Origin: Arthrobacter sp. CAN_C5
GTDB lineage: Bacteria; Actinomycetota; Actinomycetes; Actinomycetales; Micrococcaceae
NCBI RefSeq assembly: GCF_017875735.1
Contig: NZ_JAGGMZ010000001.1
Location: 3,596,001 to 3,660,000 of the forward strand
Length of the DNA stretch: 64,000 nucleotides
Direction of reading: 5' to 3'
A program made the translations under genes and the position numbers. The first letter of the stretch is position 1; every line of letters begins with the position of its first letter. Positions 19,009 through 28,687 of the stretch are shown piece by piece. The notes under the pieces are model-generated. The model searched no databases. It saw only the letters and a program-made list of their open reading frames with translations, and was not told the DNA's origin.

Positions 19009-22000
19009 ATGAGCAAGTCATACCACCGGAATACGGGAAAGGCTGTGTTGGCTTCGCTAACAGGGCTTGTCCTGGCTTCCAGCATGTGGGCGCCTGCTTC
19101 AGCTCTGGAATCACCGTCATCGGGTGAGCCCACAGCTGAGGGAATCGAGCTCCGGGCGGTCCCCGAAAAACTGAAGGTCAGTAGCGAACTGGCGGACCGG
19201 ACGGGCCCAACGGCTGCCTACGTCCAGTTCGCCGGAAAAGGCGCCTTCGAACAAACGCAGCCCGTCGAGGTGCGCGACGGAATCCAGTCCCCGGTCAATC
19301 GGACCAGCGATGTGCTGAACATCAGGGCCGGCATCCAGGCTCAGGCTGACGACGTAGCGGCCGAGGCATCAGCCTCTCAGCTCTACACCACCACCAACAC
19401 CATCCCGGGTGTTGCCATCCAGGGTGACGCCGAGGCCATCAAGGCACTTGCTGCCCGCCCCGACGTCGTGAAAATCACCGGTATCGTGCCGAAGACCGTC
19501 ACCAACAAGGGCGCGGACATCGACACCCGTGCACTTGATGCCTGGACCACACGCGATCAGACCGGCGACGGCATCACCGTCGCCGTCCTCGACACCGGAC
19601 TCGACTACACCCACGCCGGCTTCGGCGGACCGGGAACCATCGAGGCCTTCGAGCAGGCACAGGCGGATCTGGTTCCTGACCCCGCACTCTTCGACGCTGC
19701 CAAGTACGTTGGCGGCTACGACCTGGTGGGCGACGACTACAACGCTGGCGACCCCGATAATGACATTCCTCAGCCAGACCTCAACCCCCTCGACTGCCAG
19801 AGCCACGGCTCCCACGTCGCCGGCACCTCCTCCGGCTACGGCGTAAACGATGACGGATCCACCTTCGAGGGCGACTACGGCACCCTCGACGCCGACGGCG
19901 TCAACGCCATGCGGATCGGCCCCGGCTCCGCTCCCGAGTCCCAGCTGGTCGCACTCCGCGTCTTCGGCTGCACGGGCTCCAGCGCAGTAGTCGGATCGGC
20001 CCTCGACTTCGTGCTTGACCCCAACGGCGACGGCAACTTCGATGACCGCGCACAGGTTGTCAACATGTCACTCGGCGCAGCATTCCCCGCCTATGACGAT
20101 CCCGAAAACGACATTGTCAACGCACTCACCGCTCAGGGCGTCCTGTCGGTTGTCTCCTCCGGCAACAGCGGCGATGTCTACGACATCGGTGGCTCCCCCG
20201 GCAGCTCCGAGTCAGCCCTGACCGTCGCTGCCAGCGTCGGCTCGCAGATCACCCTGGACCGGGCCGATGTGCTCGCTCCGGACGACGTCGTCGGACAGGC
20301 CGCTGGCCAGTACAGCGTCAACTTCGACTACTCCACCGCATCCGAGGAAGAGCTCACCGGTACTGTCGTCAAGGCTGACCCCGCCAATGCGTTTGGTTGC
20401 GCCCCCTTCGCGCCCGGCACCTTCGATGGCGAGTGGGTATGGCTGCAGTGGGAAGAGGACGGCGCCTTCCCCTGTGGCTCCGTCACACGTTTCAACAACG
20501 TTGAAGCCGCAGGCGGAGCAGGTGTGGTCCTCGACTCGCCTCGCTCGGTCTTCGAATCAGGTATCGGCGGCAACGCCACCATCCCCGGCGTTCAGTTCAA
20601 CGCCGAGTTCTCCGAGCAGCTGGAACCGGCCGCAGAAGCTGGCACCCTGGAAATCCGTTTGGATTCCGAGTACCAGGCGACTGCCGGTGGCAGCTCCGAG
20701 GCTCTCGACACGCTGGCGGCCTTCTCCTCCCGCGGCCTGCACGGCTCCAACGGAGTGGTCAAGCCCGATGTAGCGGCCCCCGGCGTATCCACTGGCTCAG
20801 TCCAGGTGGGCACGGGAACTGGCGCATCGGTCAAGAGCGGCACCTCGATGGCAGCCCCACACGTGGCTGGCATCGCCGCCCTGCTCTACGCAGAGACCGA
20901 CTTCAACCCGTACGAGATCAAGTCGATGATCATGAACACGGCGATCGCCGATCTGGTGACTGACGAAGGTGTCGAGTACGCCCCCAACCGCGTGGGTTCC
21001 GGACGCGTCGACGCCGTACTGGCACTCGACACCCCGGTCCTCGCCTACGCAACAGAGCAGCCATCACTGACCTCGGTAAACTTCGGCGTTCTGGAACTGG
21101 GCAGCGAAGCCACGACCATGACCAAACAGATCACCGTCGAGAACAAGTCGGACGAAGTGATTCGCTACAGCGCTTCCTACCTGGAGGCGTCCACGATGCC
21201 AGGTGCCGAGATCACTGTGACCCCACAGGTACTCGCACCGGGAACCCTCACCAACGCCTTCGATGTCCCAGCCAACGGCACGGCAACAGTCGACGTCACA
21301 CTGACCATCGATGATCCCGCCGCACTGGCAAAGACGATCGATCCGGCCGCTGAGGAAACCCAGCTCGGTGTCCCCCGTCAATACCTGGCCGACGTTTCAG
21401 GCCGCGTTCAGTTCGCGAGTGAAGTGAACACCCTGCGCGTTCCCGTCTACTCGGCCCCAAAGCCCACCTCGGATATCTCGGCTGGATCGCAGATCCTGTT
21501 CGAGAACGCTTCAACGCTTGAGACCACAATAACGATGGAGGGCCGCGGCCTCGCACAGGGCGGCGCGGATTCAACTTACCTCTCCCTCGTGACCCCGCTG
21601 GTTCTTGGCGCCGAAAGCCCTCGGGCCGACGAGCGTCCACTGGAGTCTTTGTACTCCCTTGACCTGCGTTCGGTCGGGATTGCCTCAACGGTTCCCGCCG
21701 AGGTTGCATCGGGAGGCTCGGCTGACGACGGCGTCCTGAACATCGGAGTGAGCACCTGGCAGAACTGGGCACAGCTTGGCGGCAATAGCAGCATCGAGGT
21801 TGAATTCGACACCGATGGCGACGGCGAAACAGATTACGTGGGCTTCACGCGCCGCCTCGACGACCTGGACCTCATCCTGTTTGAGGTCTACATCCTGAAC
21901 GCTGACGGTTCACTTGGCCCCGTGAATGCTGCGGGTAACCCGGTGCCATTAGCTCAGACCTTCGCCAATGGCGTCTTTGGTGACGTTGACACAAATACCT

Positions 22001-22926
22001 TCGATACCAACGTCGTCACCTTCCCAATTTCTGCTGCTGCGCTTGATCTGGATCTGGAAGCTTCAGCCCCGATTCAGTACCGGGTGTCGACATTCAGTCC
22101 ATTCAACGTGGACGAAGAAGGCGAGAACGGTCCGGTTGACTCAACCGACTGGATCGATTTCAACGTTACCGAGCCTGAGCTGTGGTTCGAAGGCGCAACT
22201 CCCGGCACTGTGTTCCCTTCAACCGACGGGGCAACCCTCAACGTCAACCGTCAGGAAGGCGTCACCGACGCCCGCGCGTTGTTCCTGCACCACCACAACG
22301 CAACGGGTCTGAAGGATGAAATCCTCGACCTGCAGGTTGACGAGCTCCGTTTCCCTGATGTTGCTGGCAACCTTCACGAAGATGCCATCAACTGGCTTGC
22401 TGACCAGGGTCTGACCAACGGCTACAGCGACGGTACCTACCGCCCGCTCGCCTCGATCAACCGTGATGCCATGGCGGCGTTCCTCTACCGCCTGGCCGGT
22501 GAGCCGGCTTACGCCGAGCCCACCACCTCACCATTCGCTGACATCACTCCTGAAACCCAGTTCTACAAGGAGATGGCATGGATGGCTGAGACTGGCCTGT
22601 CGACCGGCTACAGCGACGGCACCTTCCGTCCGCTCGCACCCGTCAACCGCGACGCCATGGCCGCGTTCATGAACCGCTTCGCTGGCGAGTACTGCAGCAT
22701 TGCGGACGCCGAGGATTACGAGGCACCCCAGGTTGCACCGTTCCCGGATGTTCCCGTGAACGATCAGTTCCACCGGGAGATCTCCTGGATGGCTGAGAAT
22801 GAAATCACCACCGGCTTCCCTGATGGCGAGTACAAGCGCCTTCAGCCAGTCGCCCGTGATGCGATGGCAGCCTTCATCCAGCGTCTCGATGGCTACACCG
22901 AGAACAACGGCGGTTGCAACCCGTAA
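19009..22926 (+). CDS. secreted S8 subtilisin-like protease with PA insert and three SLH domains
   Basis: A 1305-residue cell-surface serine protease. Signal peptide about 1-32 (cut near ASA-LE); I9-type propeptide about 60-165; peptidase S8 domain with Asp195 (VAVLDTGLDY), His266 (SHGSHVAG) and Ser613 (SGTSMAAPHVAG); a protease-associated domain inserted about 435-560; beta-sandwich regions about 685-1110; three SLH repeats from 1114 to the end, each with FPDV/FADI, GYSDGT or GFPDGE, and an NRDAMAAF-type motif in place of TRAE. The SLH set should hold it non-covalently to a wall glycan. Start has AAGGAG upstream. Its last 575 bp are almost identical to the end of the next SLH gene. An SSI-like lipoprotein gene lies 25 kb away. 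Confidence 0.93.
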   Translation: MSKSYHRNTGKAVLASLTGLVLASSMWAPASALESPSSGEPTAEGIELRAVPEKLKVSSELADRTGPTAAYVQFAGKGAFEQTQPVEVRDGIQSPVNRTSDVLNIRAGIQAQADDVAAEASASQLYTTTNTIPGVAIQGDAEAIKALAARPDVVKITGIVPKTVTNKGADIDTRALDAWTTRDQTGDGITVAVLDTGLDYTHAGFGGPGTIEAFEQAQADLVPDPALFDAAKYVGGYDLVGDDYNAGDPDNDIPQPDLNPLDCQSHGSHVAGTSSGYGVNDDGSTFEGDYGTLDADGVNAMRIGPGSAPESQLVALRVFGCTGSSAVVGSALDFVLDPNGDGNFDDRAQVVNMSLGAAFPAYDDPENDIVNALTAQGVLSVVSSGNSGDVYDIGGSPGSSESALTVAASVGSQITLDRADVLAPDDVVGQAAGQYSVNFDYSTASEEELTGTVVKADPANAFGCAPFAPGTFDGEWVWLQWEEDGAFPCGSVTRFNNVEAAGGAGVVLDSPRSVFESGIGGNATIPGVQFNAEFSEQLEPAAEAGTLEIRLDSEYQATAGGSSEALDTLAAFSSRGLHGSNGVVKPDVAAPGVSTGSVQVGTGTGASVKSGTSMAAPHVAGIAALLYAETDFNPYEIKSMIMNTAIADLVTDEGVEYAPNRVGSGRVDAVLALDTPVLAYATEQPSLTSVNFGVLELGSEATTMTKQITVENKSDEVIRYSASYLEASTMPGAEITVTPQVLAPGTLTNAFDVPANGTATVDVTLTIDDPAALAKTIDPAAEETQLGVPRQYLADVSGRVQFASEVNTLRVPVYSAPKPTSDISAGSQILFENASTLETTITMEGRGLAQGGADSTYLSLVTPLVLGAESPRADERPLESLYSLDLRSVGIASTVPAEVASGGSADDGVLNIGVSTWQNWAQLGGNSSIEVEFDTDGDGETDYVGFTRRLDDLDLILFEVYILNADGSLGPVNAAGNPVPLAQTFANGVFGDVDTNTFDTNVVTFPISAAALDLDLEASAPIQYRVSTFSPFNVDEEGENGPVDSTDWIDFNVTEPELWFEGATPGTVFPSTDGATLNVNRQEGVTDARALFLHHHNATGLKDEILDLQVDELRFPDVAGNLHEDAINWLADQGLTNGYSDGTYRPLASINRDAMAAFLYRLAGEPAYAEPTTSPFADITPETQFYKEMAWMAETGLSTGYSDGTFRPLAPVNRDAMAAFMNRFAGEYCSIADAEDYEAPQVAPFPDVPVNDQFHREISWMAENEITTGFPDGEYKRLQPVARDAMAAFIQRLDGYTENNGGCNP

Positions 22927-23001
22927 CCACGGTTAGCAGCAGCTAAAACAGTTAGACACCAAAAAGTGGTGGCCACCCGGAAACGGGTGGCCACCACTTT
23001 T
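22351..23001 (+). repeat. direct repeat copy A: SLH module plus terminator
   Basis: About 650 bp from the first SLH codons (TTCCCTGATGTTGCTGGC) through stop codon and terminator recur at 25839-26488 with only a handful of mismatches, such as L/P at the codon near 22450 and two third-position changes near 22830. Identity extends past the stop into the untranslated region, so this is recent duplication or gene conversion, not protein-level conservation. Confidence 0.95.
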
Positions 23002-23003
23002 TT
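22961..23003. terminator. bidirectional intrinsic terminator after SLH protease
   Basis: A perfect hairpin with 19-bp arms: AAAAAGTGGTGGCCACCCG, loop GAAA, and CGGGTGGCCACCACTTTTT, then further Ts. Being A-rich on the left and T-rich on the right, it can act in both directions. Confidence 0.92.
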
Positions 23004-23021
23004 GTTGCCGGTCAGACGCTG

Positions 23022-23160
23022 GTATCCCGAGCGGAAGACCGGCCAACATCCCGGTCCTGAAGGACATCGTAGGTGATCACCCTGCCGCCCGTTCCCCATC
23101 GCAATCTTCGCGATTTGATCCGAGATGGTGCCGACGAGGGGGTCGACGGATTCTCTCCGG
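23022..23160 (-). pseudogene. decayed rraA fragment
   Basis: On the reverse strand this stretch aligns base by base with the middle of the intact rraA gene at 26539-27015, with about 70% identity by eye: ATCGCGAAGATTGCGATGGG versus the intact ATCGCCAAAATCGCGGTGGA, and GGCCGGTCTTCCGCTCGGGA versus GGCCGGCCTCCCACTCGGAA. Small deletions break the frame, so IAKIA and NG..G stay readable only in pieces, and both gene ends are missing. It sits directly after the first SLH gene's terminator, exactly where intact rraA sits after the second. The rest of the 413-bp gap (to 23339) has only AT-richer sequence before the next start. Confidence 0.75.
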
Positions 23161-23339
23161 CGCTGCCTCTCAAAAACCGAGTAGCGAGTGCCAAAAGACC
23201 AGTAGCCGATGCGCGTTATGAGTGTTTCTTTTCTATTTTTTTGATCTCATAATGATGCATCCGAGGCCTCGTCCGGTCTCAGTTTGCTGCACAAGGGAGT
23301 GCGGCAATCAGCTCTGGCGTAGCCAAAACTGGAAGAAGA

Positions 23340-26300
23340 ATGTCAGTGCGAAAACTCATTTCGATCCTTCTCGGGTTGCTAATGGTTGCTGGCTTCGGTG
23401 TCGCGATTCCCGGAGCAGCAACCGCATCAGAACAGACTCTGTCATCGGTAGTCCGTTCAACACCTGTCAACTACACCCCCCATGTGCTTGACGGAATTGT
23501 GTTCTCAGTCGCCGAGGTAGGCGACACGATCGTTCTTGGGGGCTCGTTCACCCAGGTTCAAGCCAGCGCCGGCGGACCAGTATTGACCCGCAACGGTGTG
23601 GTTGCATTCAACAAGAACAACGGTCAGATCAGTGCTGGCTTTGCACCCCAGTTCAACAGCACAGTCCGCAGCGTGGTAGCCGCGGCGGATGGACAGTCGG
23701 TCTACGTCGGCGGACAGTTCGGGACCCTCAACGGTGCAAGCACCCCGAAGGTGGTCCGGCTTGCTCTCAGCAATGGAGCCCGAATCACCGCATTCAATGC
23801 GGGGAATATCAACGCCGTCGTCCACGACATGAAACTCTCCGGCAACCGGCTCTTCATCGGCGGAGAGTTCACCGCAGTCAGAGGACAGGCACGAACCGCA
23901 CTCGCCGAACTTGATCCCGTCTCAGGCGCCTTGCGCACCAACACCAACATTGTCTTCGCCGGCACCCACCGCGGCGGAAACACCTTCGTCCACAAGTTCG
24001 ATGTCACCCCGGACGGCCGGACCATGGTGGTCACAGGCAACTTCACAACCATGAACGGCCTGGACCGGGTCCAGGTTGGAATGGTAGATCTATCTTCAGC
24101 TACCTCCACCGTGGCGAACTGGCAAACCAACCGGTGGAAGCCGAACTGCTACTCAGTATTCGCCTACTACCTCAACGACTTGGATATTTCGCCCGACGGA
24201 TCCTACTTCGTGCTCGGCTCCATGGGCGGTTACGGCAGCGGTCCGCCAACCCTCTGCGACACCGTCTCCAGGTGGGAAACCAACGCTCGCGGTGCCGCAC
24301 TGAACCCAGTGTGGGTGGATTACACAGGTGGTGACAGCGTTTACGCACTTGAGGCGACAGGGCATACTGTCTACTTCGGTGGACACAATCGTTGGATGAA
24401 CAACCCGTTCCGAGCTGATGCTGCAGGACAAGGCGCGGTAGGGCGTGAGGGGATCGGCGCCCTGAGCGCTCTCAGCGGACTACCCATGAAGTGGAATCCG
24501 GGCAGAGACCGCGGACGCGGTGTCTTTGACCTTCTCGCAACGTCCCAAGGACTGTGGGTCGGATCTGACACAGACCGCATTGCGCGGTACCTGTACCACG
24601 CGAAAATAGCCCTGTTCCCGGTAGCCGGCGGGACGGCGATACCCGCTGCATCGGCGCCATCGTTGCCAGTCGATGTGCTACAAAGTGGGAAACCCAGCGG
24701 CCAGACAAACCAGCTGAGCCAGGTGTATTTCACAGGTAGTCAGGGATCATCAGGCAGCCCGAATGTGACGGGTACTGTCCCATGGGACAACGTTCGTGGT
24801 GGGTTTGTTGCAGCTGGATCGATGTATCTCGCAATGGCGAACGGAGAACTGCATCAGCGATCCTTCAACGGGTCGCAGATTGGCGGGCCAACGATTCTCA
24901 ACCTGTACGGTCTAACGAACTTCGCTAACGAGATGCAGACAATGACTGGTTTGTTCTACTCGAACGGCCGCATCTACTTCACCCTGGCAGGCCAAACCAG
25001 TCTGTTCATGCGCCACTTCGAGATTGACAGTGGGATCGTCGGTGCCCAGCGGTTCACCATCGCTGGGGCTACTGGCGGCATGACCTGGAGCAACGTACGG
25101 GGGATGTTCCTGGCGAGCAACAGGCTGTATTGGGCGTCCGCGGACGGCAATCTCAATGCTCTGGACTGGACGGAATCGGTGGGTGACGGAACCGTTTCAG
25201 GCACCTCCACTACCGTGAGCGGTCCAGTACGGGATGGGACCAACTGGACAGCGAAGGCGCTGATCACCAAACCGGGAACGGCCCCTCCACCAGCCAATGG
25301 CCTACCTTCCGCAAGGTTCAACCAGACATGTGATGGTCTTGAGTGCACATTCAATGGTGCAGGATCGACCGATCCGGACGGAACTGTCGACTCGTACGCC
25401 TGGACCAGCAGCGACGGCGAGTCTGGGACGGCAGCAGTCTTCACCCGGGAGTTCGCCACTGCCGGCACCTACGATGTCACTGTCACCGTCACCGACAATG
25501 ACGGTACTACGTCCTCGACCACTCAGAAGGTGACTGTCAGCAATGCCCCACCTATGAACGAGCCGCCGTCGGCCAGTTTCAGTCAAACATGTGATGGTCT
25601 CGAGTGCACATTCAATGGTGCAGGATCCACCGATTCCGACGGGACTATCAACACCTTTGCCTGGACCAGCAGCGACGGCGGATCCGGGACGGCAGCGGTC
25701 TTCACCCGGGAGTTCGCATCGGCTGGCACTTATGACGTCGCCGTCACCGTCACCGTCACCGACGGTACTACGTCCTCGATTATTCAGACGGTGACCGTCA
25801 GCAATGCTCCACCCTTGAACGAGTCGCCGCTGATCCGGTTCCCTGATGTTGCTGGCAACCTTCACGAAGATGCCATCAACTGGCTTGCTGACCAGGGTCT
25901 GACCAACGGCTACAGCGACGGTACCTACCGCCCGCCCGCCTCGATCAACCGTGATGCCATGGCGGCGTTCCTCTACCGCCTGGCCGGTGAGCCGGCTTAC
26001 GCCGAGCCCACCACCTCACCATTCGCTGACATCACTCCTGAAACCCAGTTCTACAAGGAGATGGCATGGATGGCTGAGACTGGCCTGTCGACCGGCTACA
26101 GCGACGGCACCTTCCGTCCGCTCGCACCCGTCAACCGCGACGCCATGGCCGCGTTCATGAACCGCTTCGCTGGCGAGTACTGCAGCATTGCGGACGCCGA
26201 GGATTACGAGGCACCCCAGGTTGCACCGTTCCCGGATGTTCCCGTGAACGATCAGTTCCACCGGGAGATCTCCTGGATGGCTGAGAATGAAATCACCACC

Positions 26301-26414
26301 GGCTTCCCTGACGGCGAATACAAGCGCCTTCAGCCAGTCGCCCGTGATGCGATGGCAGCCTTCATCCAGCGTCTCGATGGCTACACCGAGAACAACGGCG
26401 GTTGCAACCCGTAA
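23340..26414 (+). CDS. secreted beta-propeller / two PKD / three SLH domain surface protein
   Basis: A 1024-residue exported protein. Signal peptide about 1-29 (SILLGLLMVAGFGVAIPG, cut after ATA). Residues about 45-430 carry repeats of the type TIVLGGSFTQV, SVYVGGQFGTLNG, LFIGGEFTAVRG and TMVVTGNFTTMNG, a delta-60/DUF5122-like propeller; 480-650 contains further blade-like segments. PKD domains lie at about 656-735 and 742-822, nearly repeats of each other (QTCDGLECTFNGAGSTD in both). Three SLH repeats run from 834 to the end. No catalytic residues recognised; adhesion or carbohydrate binding is plausible. The start has GAAGAAG upstream; codon use is a little less GC-rich than in neighbours. 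Confidence 0.88.
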   Translation: MSVRKLISILLGLLMVAGFGVAIPGAATASEQTLSSVVRSTPVNYTPHVLDGIVFSVAEVGDTIVLGGSFTQVQASAGGPVLTRNGVVAFNKNNGQISAGFAPQFNSTVRSVVAAADGQSVYVGGQFGTLNGASTPKVVRLALSNGARITAFNAGNINAVVHDMKLSGNRLFIGGEFTAVRGQARTALAELDPVSGALRTNTNIVFAGTHRGGNTFVHKFDVTPDGRTMVVTGNFTTMNGLDRVQVGMVDLSSATSTVANWQTNRWKPNCYSVFAYYLNDLDISPDGSYFVLGSMGGYGSGPPTLCDTVSRWETNARGAALNPVWVDYTGGDSVYALEATGHTVYFGGHNRWMNNPFRADAAGQGAVGREGIGALSALSGLPMKWNPGRDRGRGVFDLLATSQGLWVGSDTDRIARYLYHAKIALFPVAGGTAIPAASAPSLPVDVLQSGKPSGQTNQLSQVYFTGSQGSSGSPNVTGTVPWDNVRGGFVAAGSMYLAMANGELHQRSFNGSQIGGPTILNLYGLTNFANEMQTMTGLFYSNGRIYFTLAGQTSLFMRHFEIDSGIVGAQRFTIAGATGGMTWSNVRGMFLASNRLYWASADGNLNALDWTESVGDGTVSGTSTTVSGPVRDGTNWTAKALITKPGTAPPPANGLPSARFNQTCDGLECTFNGAGSTDPDGTVDSYAWTSSDGESGTAAVFTREFATAGTYDVTVTVTDNDGTTSSTTQKVTVSNAPPMNEPPSASFSQTCDGLECTFNGAGSTDSDGTINTFAWTSSDGGSGTAAVFTREFASAGTYDVAVTVTVTDGTTSSIIQTVTVSNAPPLNESPLIRFPDVAGNLHEDAINWLADQGLTNGYSDGTYRPPASINRDAMAAFLYRLAGEPAYAEPTTSPFADITPETQFYKEMAWMAETGLSTGYSDGTFRPLAPVNRDAMAAFMNRFAGEYCSIADAEDYEAPQVAPFPDVPVNDQFHREISWMAENEITTGFPDGEYKRLQPVARDAMAAFIQRLDGYTENNGGCNP

Positions 26415-26488
26415 CCAGGGTTAGCAGCAGCTAAAACAGTTAGACACCAAAAAGTGGTGGCCACCCGGAAACGGGTGGCCACCACTTT
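25839..26488 (+). repeat. direct repeat copy B: SLH module plus terminator
   Basis: Second copy of the 650-bp repeat described at 22351-23001, offset by 3488 bp. It covers all three SLH repeats, the stop codon, the short untranslated stretch TTAGCAGCAGCTAAAACAG and the terminator hairpin. Confidence 0.95.
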
Positions 26489-26490
26489 TT
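26449..26490. terminator. bidirectional intrinsic terminator between SLH gene and rraA
   Basis: Same hairpin as at 22961-23003, with arms AAAAAGTGGTGGCCACCCG and its complement around GAAA. It serves the SLH gene on the left and the convergent rraA gene on the right. Confidence 0.92.
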
Positions 26491-26538
26491 GTTGCAGACG
26501 TTCTTGCGTCCCGGCCGGACGCGGCATCAGCGAGCGCG

Positions 26539-27015
26539 CTACTGCGTCGGTTCCTGCACGAGGATGCCATCCTCATCGGCGTAGACGGTGGCACCGGGGG
26601 TGAAGACGACTCCGCCGATGGTGACGGGTACATCAACATCACCGGCCCCCTCCTTGGCGCTCTTGCGGGGGTTGCTGCCGAGCGCCTTGATTCCGAGTGG
26701 GAGGCCGGCCAGGACCGCCCGGTCCCGAACGGCTCCGTTGATGATCACCCCGTGCCACCCGTTCTCCACCGCGATTTTGGCGATCATGTCACCCATCAGC
26801 GCACGCTCGAGTGAGCCACCGCCGTCGACGACGAGGACGTCGCCCGCACCGGGCGTGGAGAGGACCGCCTTGAGCACCACATTGTCGTGGTGGCACTGCA
26901 CGGTCCTGACCCGCCCGCTGAAAGCCTTCGTCAGGCCCAGGTCCTGGAACTGGGTGGGGACCGACTGGAGAGTCTCTCCGAGCTCGTCGTACAGGTCTGC
27001 GGTAGCTGTTTCCAT
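26539..27015 (-). CDS. rraA: RraA family protein (ribonuclease activity regulator / aldolase-like)
   Basis: A 158-residue protein of the RraA/HMG-aldolase fold. Conserved: TADLYDELGE at the start, LVVDGGGSLERALMGDMIA, GWHGVIINGAVRDRAVLAGL, and the C-terminal DEDGILV. RraA-type proteins inhibit RNase E in enterobacteria, while others are 4-hydroxy-4-methyl-2-oxoglutarate aldolases; NGAVRD with its Arg-Asp pair is shared by both, so the exact role here is open. ATG at 27015 has GGAG upstream. It lies 38 bp after the convergently oriented... same-strand ramB stop region, and a broken partial copy lies at 23022-23160. Confidence 0.88.
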   Translation of the reverse strand: METATADLYDELGETLQSVPTQFQDLGLTKAFSGRVRTVQCHHDNVVLKAVLSTPGAGDVLVVDGGGSLERALMGDMIAKIAVENGWHGVIINGAVRDRAVLAGLPLGIKALGSNPRKSAKEGAGDVDVPVTIGGVVFTPGATVYADEDGILVQEPTQ

Positions 27016-27052
27016 GGTGTCTCCTGCGCTAGGTGTGGATAGTGCTGACGAT

Positions 27053-28558
27053 CTAGCCCGAGTGGGCTTCGAGAAAGGTGTAGACCTCGGTTTCGTCGAC
27101 GCCGGGGAACGCCCCGGGGGGCATCGCGGCCAACAGGTGAGAGTGTGCCCGTGCACTGGGCCAGGCGTGGCCCGCCCAGTTTTCCGCCAACGACGACGGC
27201 GGCCGCTGGCAGCACGCCTCGTCGGGGCAGAATGACTTCTCCCGCATGGGGGTGTCCCTGCCCCTGAACCACTTCACGTGCGCGTACGGCACCCCGATGC
27301 TCAGTGAGAACTCACCGGCCGCCGACCGCTCGGTGCGCGCCGTGCACCAGTAGGTGCCACTGGGAGTGTCGGTGTACTGGTTGTAGGCACGGAACTTGTC
27401 GGCCACCTCGAACACCACCCGCGAGGTCCACCGTTTACAGGACGGTTGTCCCTCGATGGCTCCGGTGTGATCCTGGGGGAAGGTGACGCCGTCGTTCTCA
27501 TACGCCTTATAGATGATCCCGCTCTCATGGGTCTTCTGAAAGTGGGTGGGAATACCCAGATGCTCGGTGGCGAGGTTGGTGAACCGGTGCGCCGCCGTCT
27601 CGTAGGACACCGCGAAGGCGTCCCTGATGTCCTCGACGGCAATCTCCTTGGCCGCCTTGGACCGCTGCAGGAACTCCACTGCTGGCTTCTCCGGGAGCAG
27701 CAGTGCCGCAGCGAAATAGTTGGTTGCGACCCGCTGCCGCAGGAACTCGCGGTAGCTTTCGGGCGTCTGGTGATCCAGCACGTAGTGGCCGAGGGCCTGC
27801 AGCAGGACGGAGCGCGGGTCGTGGTCGGTCCGCTGCGACTGGGTCAGGTAGATCCTGCGGTTCTTCAGATCGGTGACTGACCTCGTGGAGTGCGGCAGGT
27901 CCCCCACATGGTGCAGCGTGAACCCCAAGTGGGCGGCGATGTCGGCAATCAGGTGCTGCGACATGGGCCCGGAGGTGTGTCCCACCGAGTCGAGGACCTT
28001 CTGCGCTTCGGCCTCGAGCTCGGGGAAATAGTTGTTCTGCTTGCGCATTTCCCGCCGCAGTTCGGCGTTGGCCCTCCGCGCTTCCTCCGGTGTGGCGACC
28101 TGCTCGTTGAGACGCCGCTCCAATTCGCCCTGGAGGCCCACCAGGGATTCGAGCACCTCCATGGGCAGCCGGGACGAGATCCGCACCTTTGGCAACCCCA
28201 GGGACCCGTAGAGTGGCCCGCGTTGGGCCCTTTCCAGCTCGATCTCCAGGGCGGCCCGCCTGGTCGGCGGTTCAGCACCCAGCAGCTGGTCGATCCCCAC
28301 CCCGAGGGCGGAGGCCAGACCCTGCAACATGCCCAGCTTGGGTTCCCGTTTGCCGTTCTCGATCAGCGATAGCTGGGACGCCACCGTCCCCACCAGCGCC
28401 CCCAGATCGTCGAGCGTCATGCCCTTGGCTTTACGAAGGTGGCGGATCCGGCGACCCAGACTGATCACGTCCAGCTCCTCAGGCGCCACCGGCGAACCGC
28501 TACCGGAAGCGTCGGGGCCGGGTCGGTTCCAGGTGGACGTGGTCCTCATCTTCGTCAT
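27053..28558 (-). CDS. ramB: RamB-type transcriptional regulator (XRE HTH, ImmA/IrrE-like, ScfR family)
   Basis: A 501-residue regulator of the short-chain fatty acyl regulator family. An XRE helix-turn-helix spans about residues 33-95 ([39 protein letters not shown]); an IrrE/ImmA-like domain with [11 protein letters not shown] follows near 260; the C-terminal DUF2083-like part has several cysteines ([19 protein letters not shown]) that may bind metal. In Corynebacterium glutamicum RamB controls aceA, aceB and other acetate genes. Here it is divergent from aceA across 129 bp containing a palindrome, which strongly supports the same role. A second ATG three codons in is an alternative start. 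Confidence 0.88.
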   Translation of the reverse strand: MTKMRTTSTWNRPGPDASGSGSPVAPEELDVISLGRRIRHLRKAKGMTLDDLGALVGTVASQLSLIENGKREPKLGMLQGLASALGVGIDQLLGAEPPTRRAALEIELERAQRGPLYGSLGLPKVRISSRLPMEVLESLVGLQGELERRLNEQVATPEEARRANAELRREMRKQNNYFPELEAEAQKVLDSVGHTSGPMSQHLIADIAAHLGFTLHHVGDLPHSTRSVTDLKNRRIYLTQSQRTDHDPRSVLLQALGHYVLDHQTPESYREFLRQRVATNYFAAALLLPEKPAVEFLQRSKAAKEIAVEDIRDAFAVSYETAAHRFTNLATEHLGIPTHFQKTHESGIIYKAYENDGVTFPQDHTGAIEGQPSCKRWTSRVVFEVADKFRAYNQYTDTPSGTYWCTARTERSAAGEFSLSIGVPYAHVKWFRGRDTPMREKSFCPDEACCQRPPSSLAENWAGHAWPSARAHSHLLAAMPPGAFPGVDETEVYTFLEAHSG

Positions 28559-28571
28559 TTATTGAGGTTAC

Positions 28572-28593
28572 GCCAAGAAGTGCGTTTCTTGCC
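28572..28593. promoter_or_regulatory. palindrome in ramB-aceA intergenic region
   Basis: GCCAAGAA (28572-28579) and TTCTTGCC (28586-28593) form an 8-bp inverted repeat with one mismatch around a 6-bp spacer. It lies 14 bp upstream of the ramB start and 95 bp before aceA, a good place for an operator controlling both. Which regulator binds cannot be told: the published C. glutamicum RamB motif is different in form. Confidence 0.5.
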
Positions 28594-28687
28594 AGAGGTT
28601 TTCCCTAGAAAGGTGGTTGAAAAGAGAGAAAGGTTGGTTTTACGAAGCCCAAGACACCGACGGCACGGGAATTCAAAGGAGAATGCA

